Part shown: in pieces, positions 1 through 5,743 of the stretch
Numbering within the stretch: the first letter of the stretch is position 1
Layout: every line of letters starts with the position of its first letter
From: an uncultured Deinococcales bacterium
GTDB taxonomy: Bacteria > Deinococcota > Deinococci > Deinococcales > Trueperaceae
DNA length: 6,158 nt
Direction: 5' to 3'
Assembly: GCA_937934635.1 (NCBI GenBank)
Contig: CALGZD010000210.1
Location: 1 to 6,158, forward strand
The notes under the pieces: model-generated
Database searches by the model: none
What the model was told of the DNA's origin: nothing
What the model saw: only the letters and a program-made list of their open reading frames with translations
Program-made: the position numbers and the translations under genes

Positions 1-418
1 TGGATCAGCAAGAAACCTAAGAACCAGCTATAGCACAAGTAACGTAAATGGTACTGACCTCTATGAAACCGCTGATGCATTTGTTTTAGAGATGGCTGTA
101 CCTGGCATAAAGCGTGAGAATATCGATATCAACCTTGAAGGTCGTAATCTTGATATTCGTGCTAGTTACAAAACTGTAGATAGTGATGTTAAAGCTGATG
201 TAAATGAAGATGCAAACGCTGAAGCAGTTGTTGAAGAAGTAGCAGAAAAACGCACTTATCACTATAGAAGCCTGCGTTTAGCTGATATTAACCGTAAGGT
301 GCATTTACCAGAAAGTGTGCAAGTAGATGCTATTGACGCAAAAGTTGAAGATGGTATTTTGCTACTCACTATGCCAAAGGCGGCTGAAGCACAACCTCGT
401 AAAATCTCAGTTAATTAA
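1..418 (+). CDS. Small heat shock protein (Hsp20/alpha-crystallin), 5'-truncated by window edge
   Basis: The reading frame is open from base 2 to the TAA at 416-418 (138 visible residues), so the true start lies before the window. The ATG at 92 is internal, because homologous sequence (NGTDLYETADAFVLEMAVPGI) begins before it. Hsp20 proteins are ATP-independent cytoplasmic holdases that bind unfolding proteins as oligomers. The visible part shows the N-terminal strand motif ending in PGI, the conserved alpha-crystallin signature A-x4-G-I-L (AKVEDGIL) with LTMPK after it, and a C-terminal I-x-V motif (KISV) of the kind that docks neighbouring subunits. The loop between the two halves of the domain is unusually long and acidic (about 30 residues of mainly D, E, A and V before YHYRS). 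The gene converges with the aminotransferase gene and ends 45 bases before a strong hairpin terminator. The family call is secure; a specific symbol such as ibpA is not. Confidence 0.93.
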   Translation, partial: GSARNLRTSYSTSNVNGTDLYETADAFVLEMAVPGIKRENIDINLEGRNLDIRASYKTVDSDVKADVNEDANAEAVVEEVAEKRTYHYRSLRLADINRKVHLPESVQVDAIDAKVEDGILLLTMPKAAEAQPRKISVN

Positions 419-462
419 GTTTAGAACTGAGTTTCAACAAGATACCGACGAACATTTCTTCC

Positions 463-503
463 AAAGAACGGCGAACTTTCCCTAGTTCGCCGTTCTTTCT
501 TTT
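463..503 (+). terminator. Intrinsic terminator after hsp20, probably bidirectional
   Basis: A perfect 15-bp inverted repeat (463-477 with 484-498) has a 6-base loop, TTCCCT. On the + strand it ends in TTT, followed by CTTTT, which gives a usable U-rich tail for hsp20. Because the stem itself begins with AAA, the minus-strand transcript of the aminotransferase also ends its stem in UUU, although the flanking bases there are less U-rich. The hairpin sits between two convergent stop codons (418 and 543), so it probably serves both genes. Confidence 0.88.
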
Positions 504-542
504 GGCTATTATTTCTCATATCTATCCATACCAACAAAACGC

Positions 543-1706
543 CTATTGGTACTTTTCACCAACACTAATTTCTTCAAACAACCTTGGTAAATGTGGAGCA
601 TTCAAAATATCTGCGAGTGCTTCCATGAGTTTCAAATAATGTCTTGGTCTGGCATTTTCCCCCATCAACCCAAGTCGCCAAATCTTGCCAGCCGTTTCAC
701 CAAGTCCCCCTGTTACACTGATGTCATAGTCAAAACGCAATTGATGACGAACTTTTGTATCATCCATATCTTCTGGTAACTTCATGGCGAGCACCGTAGG
801 TAAACGATATTCTTCAGGAATATAAGCACTAAAGCCCACCGTTTTTAACGTTTCTAGAGCAGCAAATCCAACTGTTTTAACCCTTTGAGTTCTGTTTTCA
901 ATACCCTCTTCAAGTGCAGCACGAATTGCCTCACCTGTTGCCCAGTGCAACTGTACAGGAATGGTGTGGTGGTATTTACGACCTTGCTCATTTGGTTCCC
1001 AATAGTTGAGCATACCTAGGGCATCGCTGTACCAAGTACTTACAGGTGTTTTACGATGTCTAACTGCTTCAATCGCTTTGCTACTGAATGCAACAGGAGC
1101 AAGTCCTGGAGGTGCTGACAAGCACTTTTGAGAACCTGTATAGGCATAATCTACACCCCAAGCCTGCATATCAAACTCAAGCATCCCGACAGTAGTAACT
1201 GCATCCACAGAGAATAAACAGCCAAGTTCTTTAGCAATTTCGCCAACTTCTGGTACAGGGTTCATGACGCCTGTAGACGTTTCTCCATGGACCATAGCGA
1301 GCACTTTTGGTTGATGCTTTTCAGCAGCTTCTTTTACTTTTGTAACATCAATTGGAGCTGAAGCAGGAAAGCGTACAGCAATAACGTCTGCACCAAGACG
1401 TTCTGCCATTTCTATTTTTCTATCACCAAAAACACCATTGCTAACAATTAACACCTTATCGCCAGCTTCTAGCAAATTTGCAAAGCCTGCCTCCATTCCG
1501 AGTGAGCCAGTACCTGATAGCAGACTAGTAAAGCCTTTACCACCTGTTTGATAAAGTTCGTGCAAATCTTCAACAATACGGTCATTGTAGGCAAATACAT
1601 CAGCGTCCATATGACTACGCATTGGCCAGCTCATAGCATCAACTGAGCGTGGATGGATGGGCGTTGGACCTGGGGTTAAGAGTAAAACTGGGGTCAAGTT
1701 TTTCAT
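543..1706 (-). CDS. Class V PLP-dependent aminotransferase, alanine/serine-glyoxylate type
   Basis: This 387-residue protein, a normal full length for the family, is a cytosolic fold-type I PLP enzyme. It most resembles alanine-glyoxylate and serine-glyoxylate aminotransferases, which move an amino group from alanine or serine to glyoxylate, giving glycine. Visible landmarks are TPGPTPI near residue 11, the phosphate-binding SGTGS at 64-68, Asp168 in SVDAV (pairs with the pyridine nitrogen), the Schiff-base Lys194 in GSQKCLSAPPG, and Arg344 in WRLGLMGENA, matching the carboxylate-binding arginine of human AGT (WRIGLLGCNA). The ATG at 1706 is supported by AAGGA (1713-1717) six bases upstream. 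It is transcribed away from the M23 gene and preceded by a structured leader with a terminator-like hairpin. Substrate preference (alanine, serine, or ureidoglycine as in PucG) cannot be read from sequence, and no purine or photorespiratory genes are nearby. Confidence 0.93.
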   Translation of the reverse strand: MKNLTPVLLLTPGPTPIHPRSVDAMSWPMRSHMDADVFAYNDRIVEDLHELYQTGGKGFTSLLSGTGSLGMEAGFANLLEAGDKVLIVSNGVFGDRKIEMAERLGADVIAVRFPASAPIDVTKVKEAAEKHQPKVLAMVHGETSTGVMNPVPEVGEIAKELGCLFSVDAVTTVGMLEFDMQAWGVDYAYTGSQKCLSAPPGLAPVAFSSKAIEAVRHRKTPVSTWYSDALGMLNYWEPNEQGRKYHHTIPVQLHWATGEAIRAALEEGIENRTQRVKTVGFAALETLKTVGFSAYIPEEYRLPTVLAMKLPEDMDDTKVRHQLRFDYDISVTGGLGETAGKIWRLGLMGENARPRHYLKLMEALADILNAPHLPRLFEEISVGEKYQ

Positions 1707-1737
1707 AAGATATCCTTAGGATTTTAATTTCAGCAAT

Positions 1738-1766
1738 AAAAAAAGACCTCATTTTGAAAATGGGTC
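1738..1766 (-). terminator. Intrinsic terminator or attenuator just upstream of the aminotransferase
   Basis: Read on the minus strand, GACC plus CATTT (1766-1758) pairs with AAATG plus GGTC (1754-1745). The loop is 3 bases and one A (1749) is bulged, giving 9 bp, followed directly by seven T (1744-1738). This is a textbook Rho-independent terminator oriented toward the aminotransferase, whose ATG is only 31 bases further on. No gene ends just before it on this strand, so it more likely attenuates the aminotransferase transcript, or ends a small leader RNA, than terminates an upstream gene. The structure is directly visible; the regulatory role is inferred. Confidence 0.7.
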
Positions 1767-1906
1767 AGGGTGTTGCAACAACTAAGTTTTCTAGCAATAT
1801 GTTTAGCTAGCGCTTAGAAGCTGCTAGCAGGAAGGCTCGAGCCCAGTAATCTTTTCCCTCAAGAAAAGGATTACTTGTTAAATGAACTAACACTAAAGCA
1901 TTCATG
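1738..1906 (-). promoter_or_regulatory. Candidate structured 5' leader (attenuation/riboswitch-like) of the aminotransferase gene
   Basis: In transcription order the leader holds these elements: a 12-bp hairpin with one bulge (1875-1869 and 1867-1863 against 1856-1845); the palindrome GGCTCGAGCC (1843-1834); a 9-bp hairpin with one bulge built on GCTAGC (1828-1806); the palindrome TGTTGCAACA (1780-1771); and finally the terminator hairpin with T7. Several stems in series ending in a terminator close to a start codon is the layout of riboswitches and other attenuators. I looked for T-box, glycine, TPP, SAM, purine, cobalamin and preQ1 consensus elements and found none. The ligand, if any, is unknown. 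The right edge assumes the promoter proposed nearby. Confidence 0.4.
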
Positions 1907-1912
1907 GTTGAG

Positions 1913-1941
1913 AGTTTACTCTAAAAACTACTTCTTGTAAA
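1913..1941 (-). promoter_or_regulatory. Possible sigma70-type promoter for the aminotransferase
   Basis: On the minus strand, TTTACA (1941-1936; five of six matches to TTGACA) is followed after 17 bases by TAAACT (1918-1913; four of six matches to TATAAT). Transcription would begin near 1906 and give a leader of about 200 nt that contains all the dyads described for this region. AT-rich sequence produces such matches by chance, and TATAGT and TATATA sequences lie a little further upstream, so this is only a candidate. Confidence 0.3.
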
Positions 1942-2080
1942 GGACTATATGAAAACAGCTAAAATGGTACCTTATATAAAGTAAATCAACTAAGCAATTA
2001 ATGGTCAATTAACGTTAGCGCTAAGTCATCTAATACTGTAGGCTACAGAGACAGGTATGCTCATAGTTGGTGACAGATTA

Positions 2081-2108
2081 GGCGTTATTTTAGGGGCGTT
2101 ATTTTAGG
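2081..2108. repeat. Perfect 14-bp tandem duplication
   Basis: GGCGTTATTTTAGG occurs twice back to back (2081-2094 and 2095-2108) with no mismatch, in the non-coding gap. It may be a recent slippage duplication or a pair of binding sites on one face of the helix; nothing in the sequence decides between these. Confidence 0.85.
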
Positions 2109-2213
2109 CATTTTTCTGATGCTGTCTAAGCGAACAGGTATTTTGATAAGCAATAGTGTGCTTTTCGTCATTATTAATTAAGATACCAGTTCCTAATATG
2201 GTAATGCTTGTAC

Positions 2214-2271
2214 TCTTGGTAGTTAGCAATTGGTAATTTTATCCAAACTTGGAAGTAATTACTTACCAAGA
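2214..2271. repeat. Inverted repeat upstream of the M23 peptidase gene
   Basis: TCTTGGTA (2214-2221) is repeated inverted as TACCAAGA (2264-2271), about 40 bases before the M23 start. The 42-base interval contains the palindrome AGTAATTACT (2254-2263), directly beside the right arm. There is no T-run, so this is not a terminator. It could be an operator or an mRNA leader structure. Confidence 0.45.
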
Positions 2272-2311
2272 ATAGCTGTAAAAAAGCTGTACAGATGTTT
2301 CACGAAAGAGA

Positions 2312-4066
2312 TTGGGCAAATTCTCGGTGTATAGATTACTTTTACTTGCTTTGTTTTTGTTTTGGAGTGCTGTTCAAGCCTTTATTGGTACTGAAGCACC
2401 TTCCGATGAAAAACGCATACAATACAGCATGGTGAATACTTATGGAATACAAGCCGTGAGTATGAATCCCCGAAGGGTAATTTTAGGTGCTACTTTAGGT
2501 AGCACGTCTCAAGCCTTTGTAGGCAAGCCAGATGAAGCTTTAAGTACATTTAAAGATACAGATACTGAAAATACTTCAAGTGCTGAGGTAGCAAATAAAG
2601 ATATTCAAACAAATAATGAATCTTATGCACCTTCAAGCAAATTGCAAACAAGAAAAAATACGCCAGCTATTACTGCTGCAAATTTGGATACTATTGCAGA
2701 ACAACAGCGTGTTCAAGAGCATGTTCAAGCTCATGTTAAATTGCAGCAGGAATCACAAATAATTCAAGTGGATGCCCAAAATTTACCACAACAAAATCTG
2801 GATGCTGCTGAAAATACAGGCATTACAGGTGTTTCAACCCTTTCTACTAGGATTGTTACGGCTAAACATCTTGATGATTTACGAACATCAGTGGATTCAA
2901 ATCCATCAGAAGCTCAGGCTATAACAGAAGCTAAAACTGTAAGAGAAGCTAAAAACAGTGAAGTCGTATCTAGAGCTTATGGCTTTGGTCTTCAGGCTAA
3001 CTCCGTTTTAGAGCGGTTAGAAGATGCCCAAGAAGCTGTTTCTAATGAACTTGCACAAAGTGAAGTGAGCGCAAAAGCACATAGTAATGTTGCACTACGT
3101 GTACCAGCAGACCTATCAGCAGACCTACCAACAGACCTATCAACAGACCTATCAACAGAGACTATACAAGCAAGCTCTGTACAAACAAGCTCTGTACAAA
3201 CAGAGATAGCAATATCTGAGGTAGTTGATACTAGTGATGCTAACTTCAGTACTACTGATTCTAGTAACACTGATTCTAGCAACACTGATTCTAGTAACAC
3301 TGATTCTACTAACATTAAGGAAAACTTCACGATTGTACAAGAACCGACACTTGAGTTTGAAGCTCGTTCAATGCCAATTTCTATTGGTGGTTTTGCTCAA
3401 TTTGAGGATGAGGATGGGGCAGGTCAGAGTCAAGACGCTTCTAATGAGCAAAAAAGCTTTAAGGTTGGTTTGACATCTGTACCTACTACATCAGCAGTAC
3501 TTAGTAACAGACGAATTGTTAGTGGACAGGGTTTAACTGATAATCAACGCATTGCTGATAACTTGACTGTAACTACAACAACAGTGGTTAGTGGTTTAGA
3601 AATCACTTTAAATCCAAATGATGCAGTTCGTAGGGAAGCATCGGTTGAGCAACAGGCATTTTTGTGGCCATTGCCGACAAAAGGACGCCTAACTTCAGGC
3701 TATGGCAGACGTGTACTAGCAATAACAAATAATGACTTTCACAGAGGTATGGATATAGCAGTTAAATCTGGTACACCTATTTTGGCAGTTAAAGATGGTG
3801 TCGTTGAAACTGCAGGCTGGGAAGGTAATTATGGCTACGCTGTTTACTTACGCCATAATGATGGTACTGAGACACGTTATGCCCACATGAGTCGTGTCAT
3901 TGTCGAAAAAGGTGAGTGGGTAAACCAAGGTCAGTGGTTAGGGCTAGTTGGTAATACTGGTTTATCTACAGGTCCACACTTGCACTTTGAACTTCACTTA
4001 AGTGGTAAAGCTGTTGACCCTTCTAAACATTTGGTTTTCACTGGTGAGCGAATCGCTACACGTTAA
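2312..4066 (+). CDS. Secreted M23 (LytM/lysostaphin-type) metallopeptidase with repeat-rich spacer
   Basis: This 584-residue protein probably cuts peptide cross-links in peptidoglycan outside the cytoplasmic membrane. A signal peptide covers residues 1-23 (lysine and arginine, then a run of L, A and F, then SAVQA as a likely signal peptidase I site). Residues 24-450 are hydrophilic and rich in S, T, Q, N, D and E, contain three short tandem repeats (about 265-334), and look disordered. The M23 domain (about 452-574) has zinc ligands His477 and Asp481 in HRGMD, His525 in YAHMS, and His556/His558 in HLHFE, so it is expected to be active rather than a degenerate LytM factor. No LysM or SH3 wall-binding domain is visible. 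The start is TTG at 2312, the earliest start codon after the in-frame TAA at 2279-2281; GAAAG (2304-2308) is a close, weak ribosome site. GTG at 2327 is the alternative and would still leave a signal peptide. Confidence 0.92.
   Translation: MGKFSVYRLLLLALFLFWSAVQAFIGTEAPSDEKRIQYSMVNTYGIQAVSMNPRRVILGATLGSTSQAFVGKPDEALSTFKDTDTENTSSAEVANKDIQTNNESYAPSSKLQTRKNTPAITAANLDTIAEQQRVQEHVQAHVKLQQESQIIQVDAQNLPQQNLDAAENTGITGVSTLSTRIVTAKHLDDLRTSVDSNPSEAQAITEAKTVREAKNSEVVSRAYGFGLQANSVLERLEDAQEAVSNELAQSEVSAKAHSNVALRVPADLSADLPTDLSTDLSTETIQASSVQTSSVQTEIAISEVVDTSDANFSTTDSSNTDSSNTDSSNTDSTNIKENFTIVQEPTLEFEARSMPISIGGFAQFEDEDGAGQSQDASNEQKSFKVGLTSVPTTSAVLSNRRIVSGQGLTDNQRIADNLTVTTTTVVSGLEITLNPNDAVRREASVEQQAFLWPLPTKGRLTSGYGRRVLAITNNDFHRGMDIAVKSGTPILAVKDGVVETAGWEGNYGYAVYLRHNDGTETRYAHMSRVIVEKGEWVNQGQWLGLVGNTGLSTGPHLHFELHLSGKAVDPSKHLVFTGERIATR
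3105..3160 (+). repeat. 12-bp tandem repeat within the M23 gene
   Basis: Four full 12-bp units, of the form CARCAGACCTAY, plus a partial fifth. They keep the reading frame and encode ADLS/ADLP/TDLS/TDLS. Copies differ by only one or two bases, as expected of recent slippage. Confidence 0.88.
3171..3200 (+). repeat. 15-bp perfect tandem repeat within the M23 gene
   Basis: CAAGCTCTGTACAAA occurs twice in direct succession (3171-3185 and 3186-3200) without mismatch, encoding the SSVQT pentapeptide twice. It lies between the 12-bp array and the TDSSN array. Confidence 0.88.
3254..3313 (+). repeat. 15-bp tandem repeat, four copies, within the M23 gene
   Basis: Four 15-bp units of ACTGATTCTAGTAAC (3254, 3269, 3284 and 3299) have one substitution in the second copy and one in the fourth. 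They are in frame and encode TDSSN three times and then TDSTN. The region codes for a flexible hydrophilic linker before the catalytic domain. It also creates long open frames in other frames and on the opposite strand that should not be read as genes. Confidence 0.92.
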
Positions 4067-4234
4067 AAAATTTAAAAAAATCCAAAGCACGTTATACCAA
4101 TTCCGTTTACATCCGTAGTTTAGTCTGATGTCATTTTTATGGAGATATCTAGGTGATTCACAGATTATTACAGCGTTTCCACGAAATAACTGTACACACT
4201 GAGTGGCTTTACTCTTACTCGTTACGAAGCTCGC

Positions 4235-4260
4235 CGATTAACTGCTGTTGCAGTTAATCG
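4235..4260 (-). terminator. Perfect 11-bp hairpin between convergent M23 and divIVA genes
   Basis: CGATTAACTGC (4235-4245) and GCAGTTAATCG (4250-4260) form an 11-bp stem with a TGTT loop, starting 10 bases after the divIVA stop codon. Position between convergent stops suggests a transcript-end structure. Neither strand has a T-run after it, so it may be a processing or stability hairpin, or a weak terminator, rather than a classical intrinsic terminator. A T-rich tract on the minus strand (complement of 4066-4081) lies far downstream and is not next to this stem. Confidence 0.45.
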
Positions 4261-4270
4261 TGGAAGAGCT

Positions 4271-5743
4271 TTACTCATCATCAAATTCAAAATTTTCAAG
4301 CCATTCGGTATCTAAAACTTCGATGTGCTCAACCGTATGATGTGGCTCGTTTAGTTCAATAGTATCTTCTACACTAAAAATTTTGCTATCAAAACTTGTG
4401 TCTTGTAAGGTGATGGCTACTCCATTTGTTTCATGAATACCCGTGTCATTTTCAATAATGGAATTGCTAATCATTGAGTCAGAAAAACTCCCTAAACTAT
4501 CAATTTCATCAAAGCCATCATCTGTAAAAGGATTTTCAATATCGTAGACTGTTGGTGGCGTAATCAAACGTCCCCTGTCTTGTACAGAAGATTCTTTAAC
4601 TGACTTTGGTGGGTAGATATGTTGACTTAAGCCATTTGTATGCGTTACCGACTTTTCCTCGATAGTGTCTTTGGTATTTTGGTCAACAATGTTTAGTTGT
4701 TGGTTGGAACGGTGTTCTCTTTCTAGTTGATTCGTGTGAGCCTGTTTTGGCTGAGCGTTATTATTAGAATTAGGTTTATCTTTGAGTGAAGCTTCTGTTT
4801 TTACAGGTTGATTTGTTAGAGGAAATTGCTCATTGCTGAAGCTTTGCTTGATACCTTGACTTAAACCCAATGCACCATTCCCTAAATTGTTCGACATGAG
4901 ATTATCAATGCTATTTGAGAGTGCGTTTGCAACTTTTTTTGTTTTTATTAGGGGAGGAGTGTTTTGCTGAATAGGTGGTGGATTTACCTGAGGCTCGAGC
5001 CTACCCGACTGCCCACTACCCGACTGCCCGCTGTTTGATTGCCTGACGTTTGATTGCCCGCTGTTTGATTGCCTGACGTTTGACTGCCTGTCAGAACCTT
5101 TAAGCTGTTCTAACATTTGCCCCTGCTCAGCTTTCAATTTCGCAATATCTTTCTTGAGCTGAACAATAATTGTCTTTGAGTTGTGTTTGATTTTTGCTAT
5201 TTCTTTAGCATGTTCACTATCTGTTTTACTTACGCCAGTAGTGGTTGTTGCTTGTTCTTTTAAACCAGCAACCATATTTTCTGCACGTTGTTTTTGCAGA
5301 GTAGCTTCTTGCAGTGAACGTTGTCTGATGCGTTTGGCAGCTTCTTCAGCTTTTTGTCTTGCTTCATTCGCTTCAGCAATTTGTGTTTCAGCCGTTTTTA
5401 AAAGTTGACGTTTTTGCAGCTCAGCATCTCTTAAGATGATGTCTGCTTGTGACTGTGTTTCTTTCAGCAGTAATTCTGCTTCACGTTCAGCTTGTAGTTT
5501 TACCTCACCGCTTAGTCTTTCGCTAGTCACTAAGGTGCGTTTAAGCTCAATATCTGCGACACGCAGTTGTTCGATTTCTTTTTCCTGTTTCTTGATTTGT
5601 TCACTGAGCTGTTGGATTTGCTCGAGCCGTTCTTCAAATTGATCAGCCGCTCTAGCAAGAAAGTCCCTTACCTGACCTTTATTAAAGCCATTGAGGGCAC
5701 TTTGGAATTCTTTATGGCGTATATCTAGTGGACTTAACTTCAC
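4271..5743 (-). CDS. divIVA: DivIVA-family cell division / polar scaffold protein
   Basis: The product is 490 residues, much longer than B. subtilis DivIVA (about 165). DivIVA proteins bind negatively curved membrane at septa and poles and recruit division, wall-synthesis or chromosome factors. The N-terminal head, MKLSPLDIRHKEFQSALNGF then NKGQVRDFL (residues 1-29), aligns without gaps to the family lipid-binding head. Residues about 33-215 are a long charged coiled coil rich in E, K, Q, A and L. Residues 219-248 are six tandem pentapeptides. Residues 250-490 are hydrophilic, Asn/Ser/Gln-rich then acidic, ending LENFEFDDE, and look disordered. The start is GTG at 5743, where family homology begins at once; AAGAAGAAGAG (8-18 bases upstream) is a weak ribosome site. 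It lies 195 bp downstream of yggS on the same strand, an arrangement known from Gram-positive division clusters. Membership is firm; partners of the long tail are unknown. Confidence 0.9.
   Translation of the reverse strand: MKLSPLDIRHKEFQSALNGFNKGQVRDFLARAADQFEERLEQIQQLSEQIKKQEKEIEQLRVADIELKRTLVTSERLSGEVKLQAEREAELLLKETQSQADIILRDAELQKRQLLKTAETQIAEANEARQKAEEAAKRIRQRSLQEATLQKQRAENMVAGLKEQATTTTGVSKTDSEHAKEIAKIKHNSKTIIVQLKKDIAKLKAEQGQMLEQLKGSDRQSNVRQSNSGQSNVRQSNSGQSGSGQSGRLEPQVNPPPIQQNTPPLIKTKKVANALSNSIDNLMSNNLGNGALGLSQGIKQSFSNEQFPLTNQPVKTEASLKDKPNSNNNAQPKQAHTNQLEREHRSNQQLNIVDQNTKDTIEEKSVTHTNGLSQHIYPPKSVKESSVQDRGRLITPPTVYDIENPFTDDGFDEIDSLGSFSDSMISNSIIENDTGIHETNGVAITLQDTSFDSKIFSVEDTIELNEPHHTVEHIEVLDTEWLENFEFDDE
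5000..5089 (-). repeat. 15-bp tandem repeat, six copies, within divIVA
   Basis: Six in-frame 15-bp units encode RQSNV, RQSNS, GQSNV, RQSNS, GQSGS and GQSGR (residues 219-248). Two higher-order patterns are visible: a 30-bp repeat (5026-5055 and 5056-5085, one difference near the end) and a 15-bp repeat CTACCCGACTGCCC plus A or G (5001-5015, 5016-5030). The array separates the coiled coil from the disordered tail and ends against a 12-bp palindrome, AGGCTCGAGCCT (4991-5002). Confidence 0.92.

Larger units (their letters stand above)
1707..2311. other. 605-bp non-coding gap between divergent genes
   Basis: No convincing coding region is present. The left third is the putative leader and promoter of the aminotransferase. 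The rest holds a 10-bp palindrome TTAGCGCTAA (2015-2024), a perfect 14-bp tandem duplication (2081-2108), an 8-bp inverted repeat TCTTGGTA/TACCAAGA (2214-2221 with 2264-2271) and the palindrome AGTAATTACT (2254-2263), the last two just ahead of the M23 gene. The promoter of the M23 gene must lie here, but I see no -35/-10 pair on the + strand that I would trust. The length is large for a compact genome, so an unrecognised small RNA or an eroded gene is possible. Confidence 0.6.

Noticed and set aside
591..779. 62-residue open frame on the + strand inside the aminotransferase gene
   Set aside because: It is antisense to a well-conserved coding region and its peptide has no recognisable features.
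1762..1785. AGGGTGTTGCAACAAC on the + strand as a T-box motif or an insertion-sequence end
   Set aside because: It lacks the T-box core (TGGNACCGCG), and no matching inverted end or transposase fragment exists in the window. The core is simply a 10-bp palindrome.
2236..2246. DnaA-box-like TTATCCAAA
   Set aside because: A single near match with no cluster of boxes and no AT-rich unwinding repeats, so no evidence of an origin.
2992..3473. Long open frames on the minus strand and in another + frame across the M23 spacer
   Set aside because: Their peptides are simple repeats (such as LLESV and LILVT runs) created by the 12- and 15-bp tandem units. They have no domain character and lie fully inside a strong gene.
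4067..4234. Small RNA or MITE in the convergent gap (sequence around TATACCAATTCCG)
   Set aside because: No terminal inverted repeats, target duplication or promoter/terminator pair could be identified; only a genome-wide search for copies could revive the idea.
5000..5089. CRISPR-like array
   Set aside because: Units are 15 bp, contiguous, in frame and without spacers; this is a coding tandem repeat.
5181..5642. Open frames on the + strand opposite divIVA, rich in Cys, Ser, Phe and Leu
   Set aside because: They are the antisense of a Glu/Lys/Gln/Ala-rich coiled coil, which mechanically gives Ser/Phe/Leu/Cys-rich peptides. No ribosome site or family resemblance.
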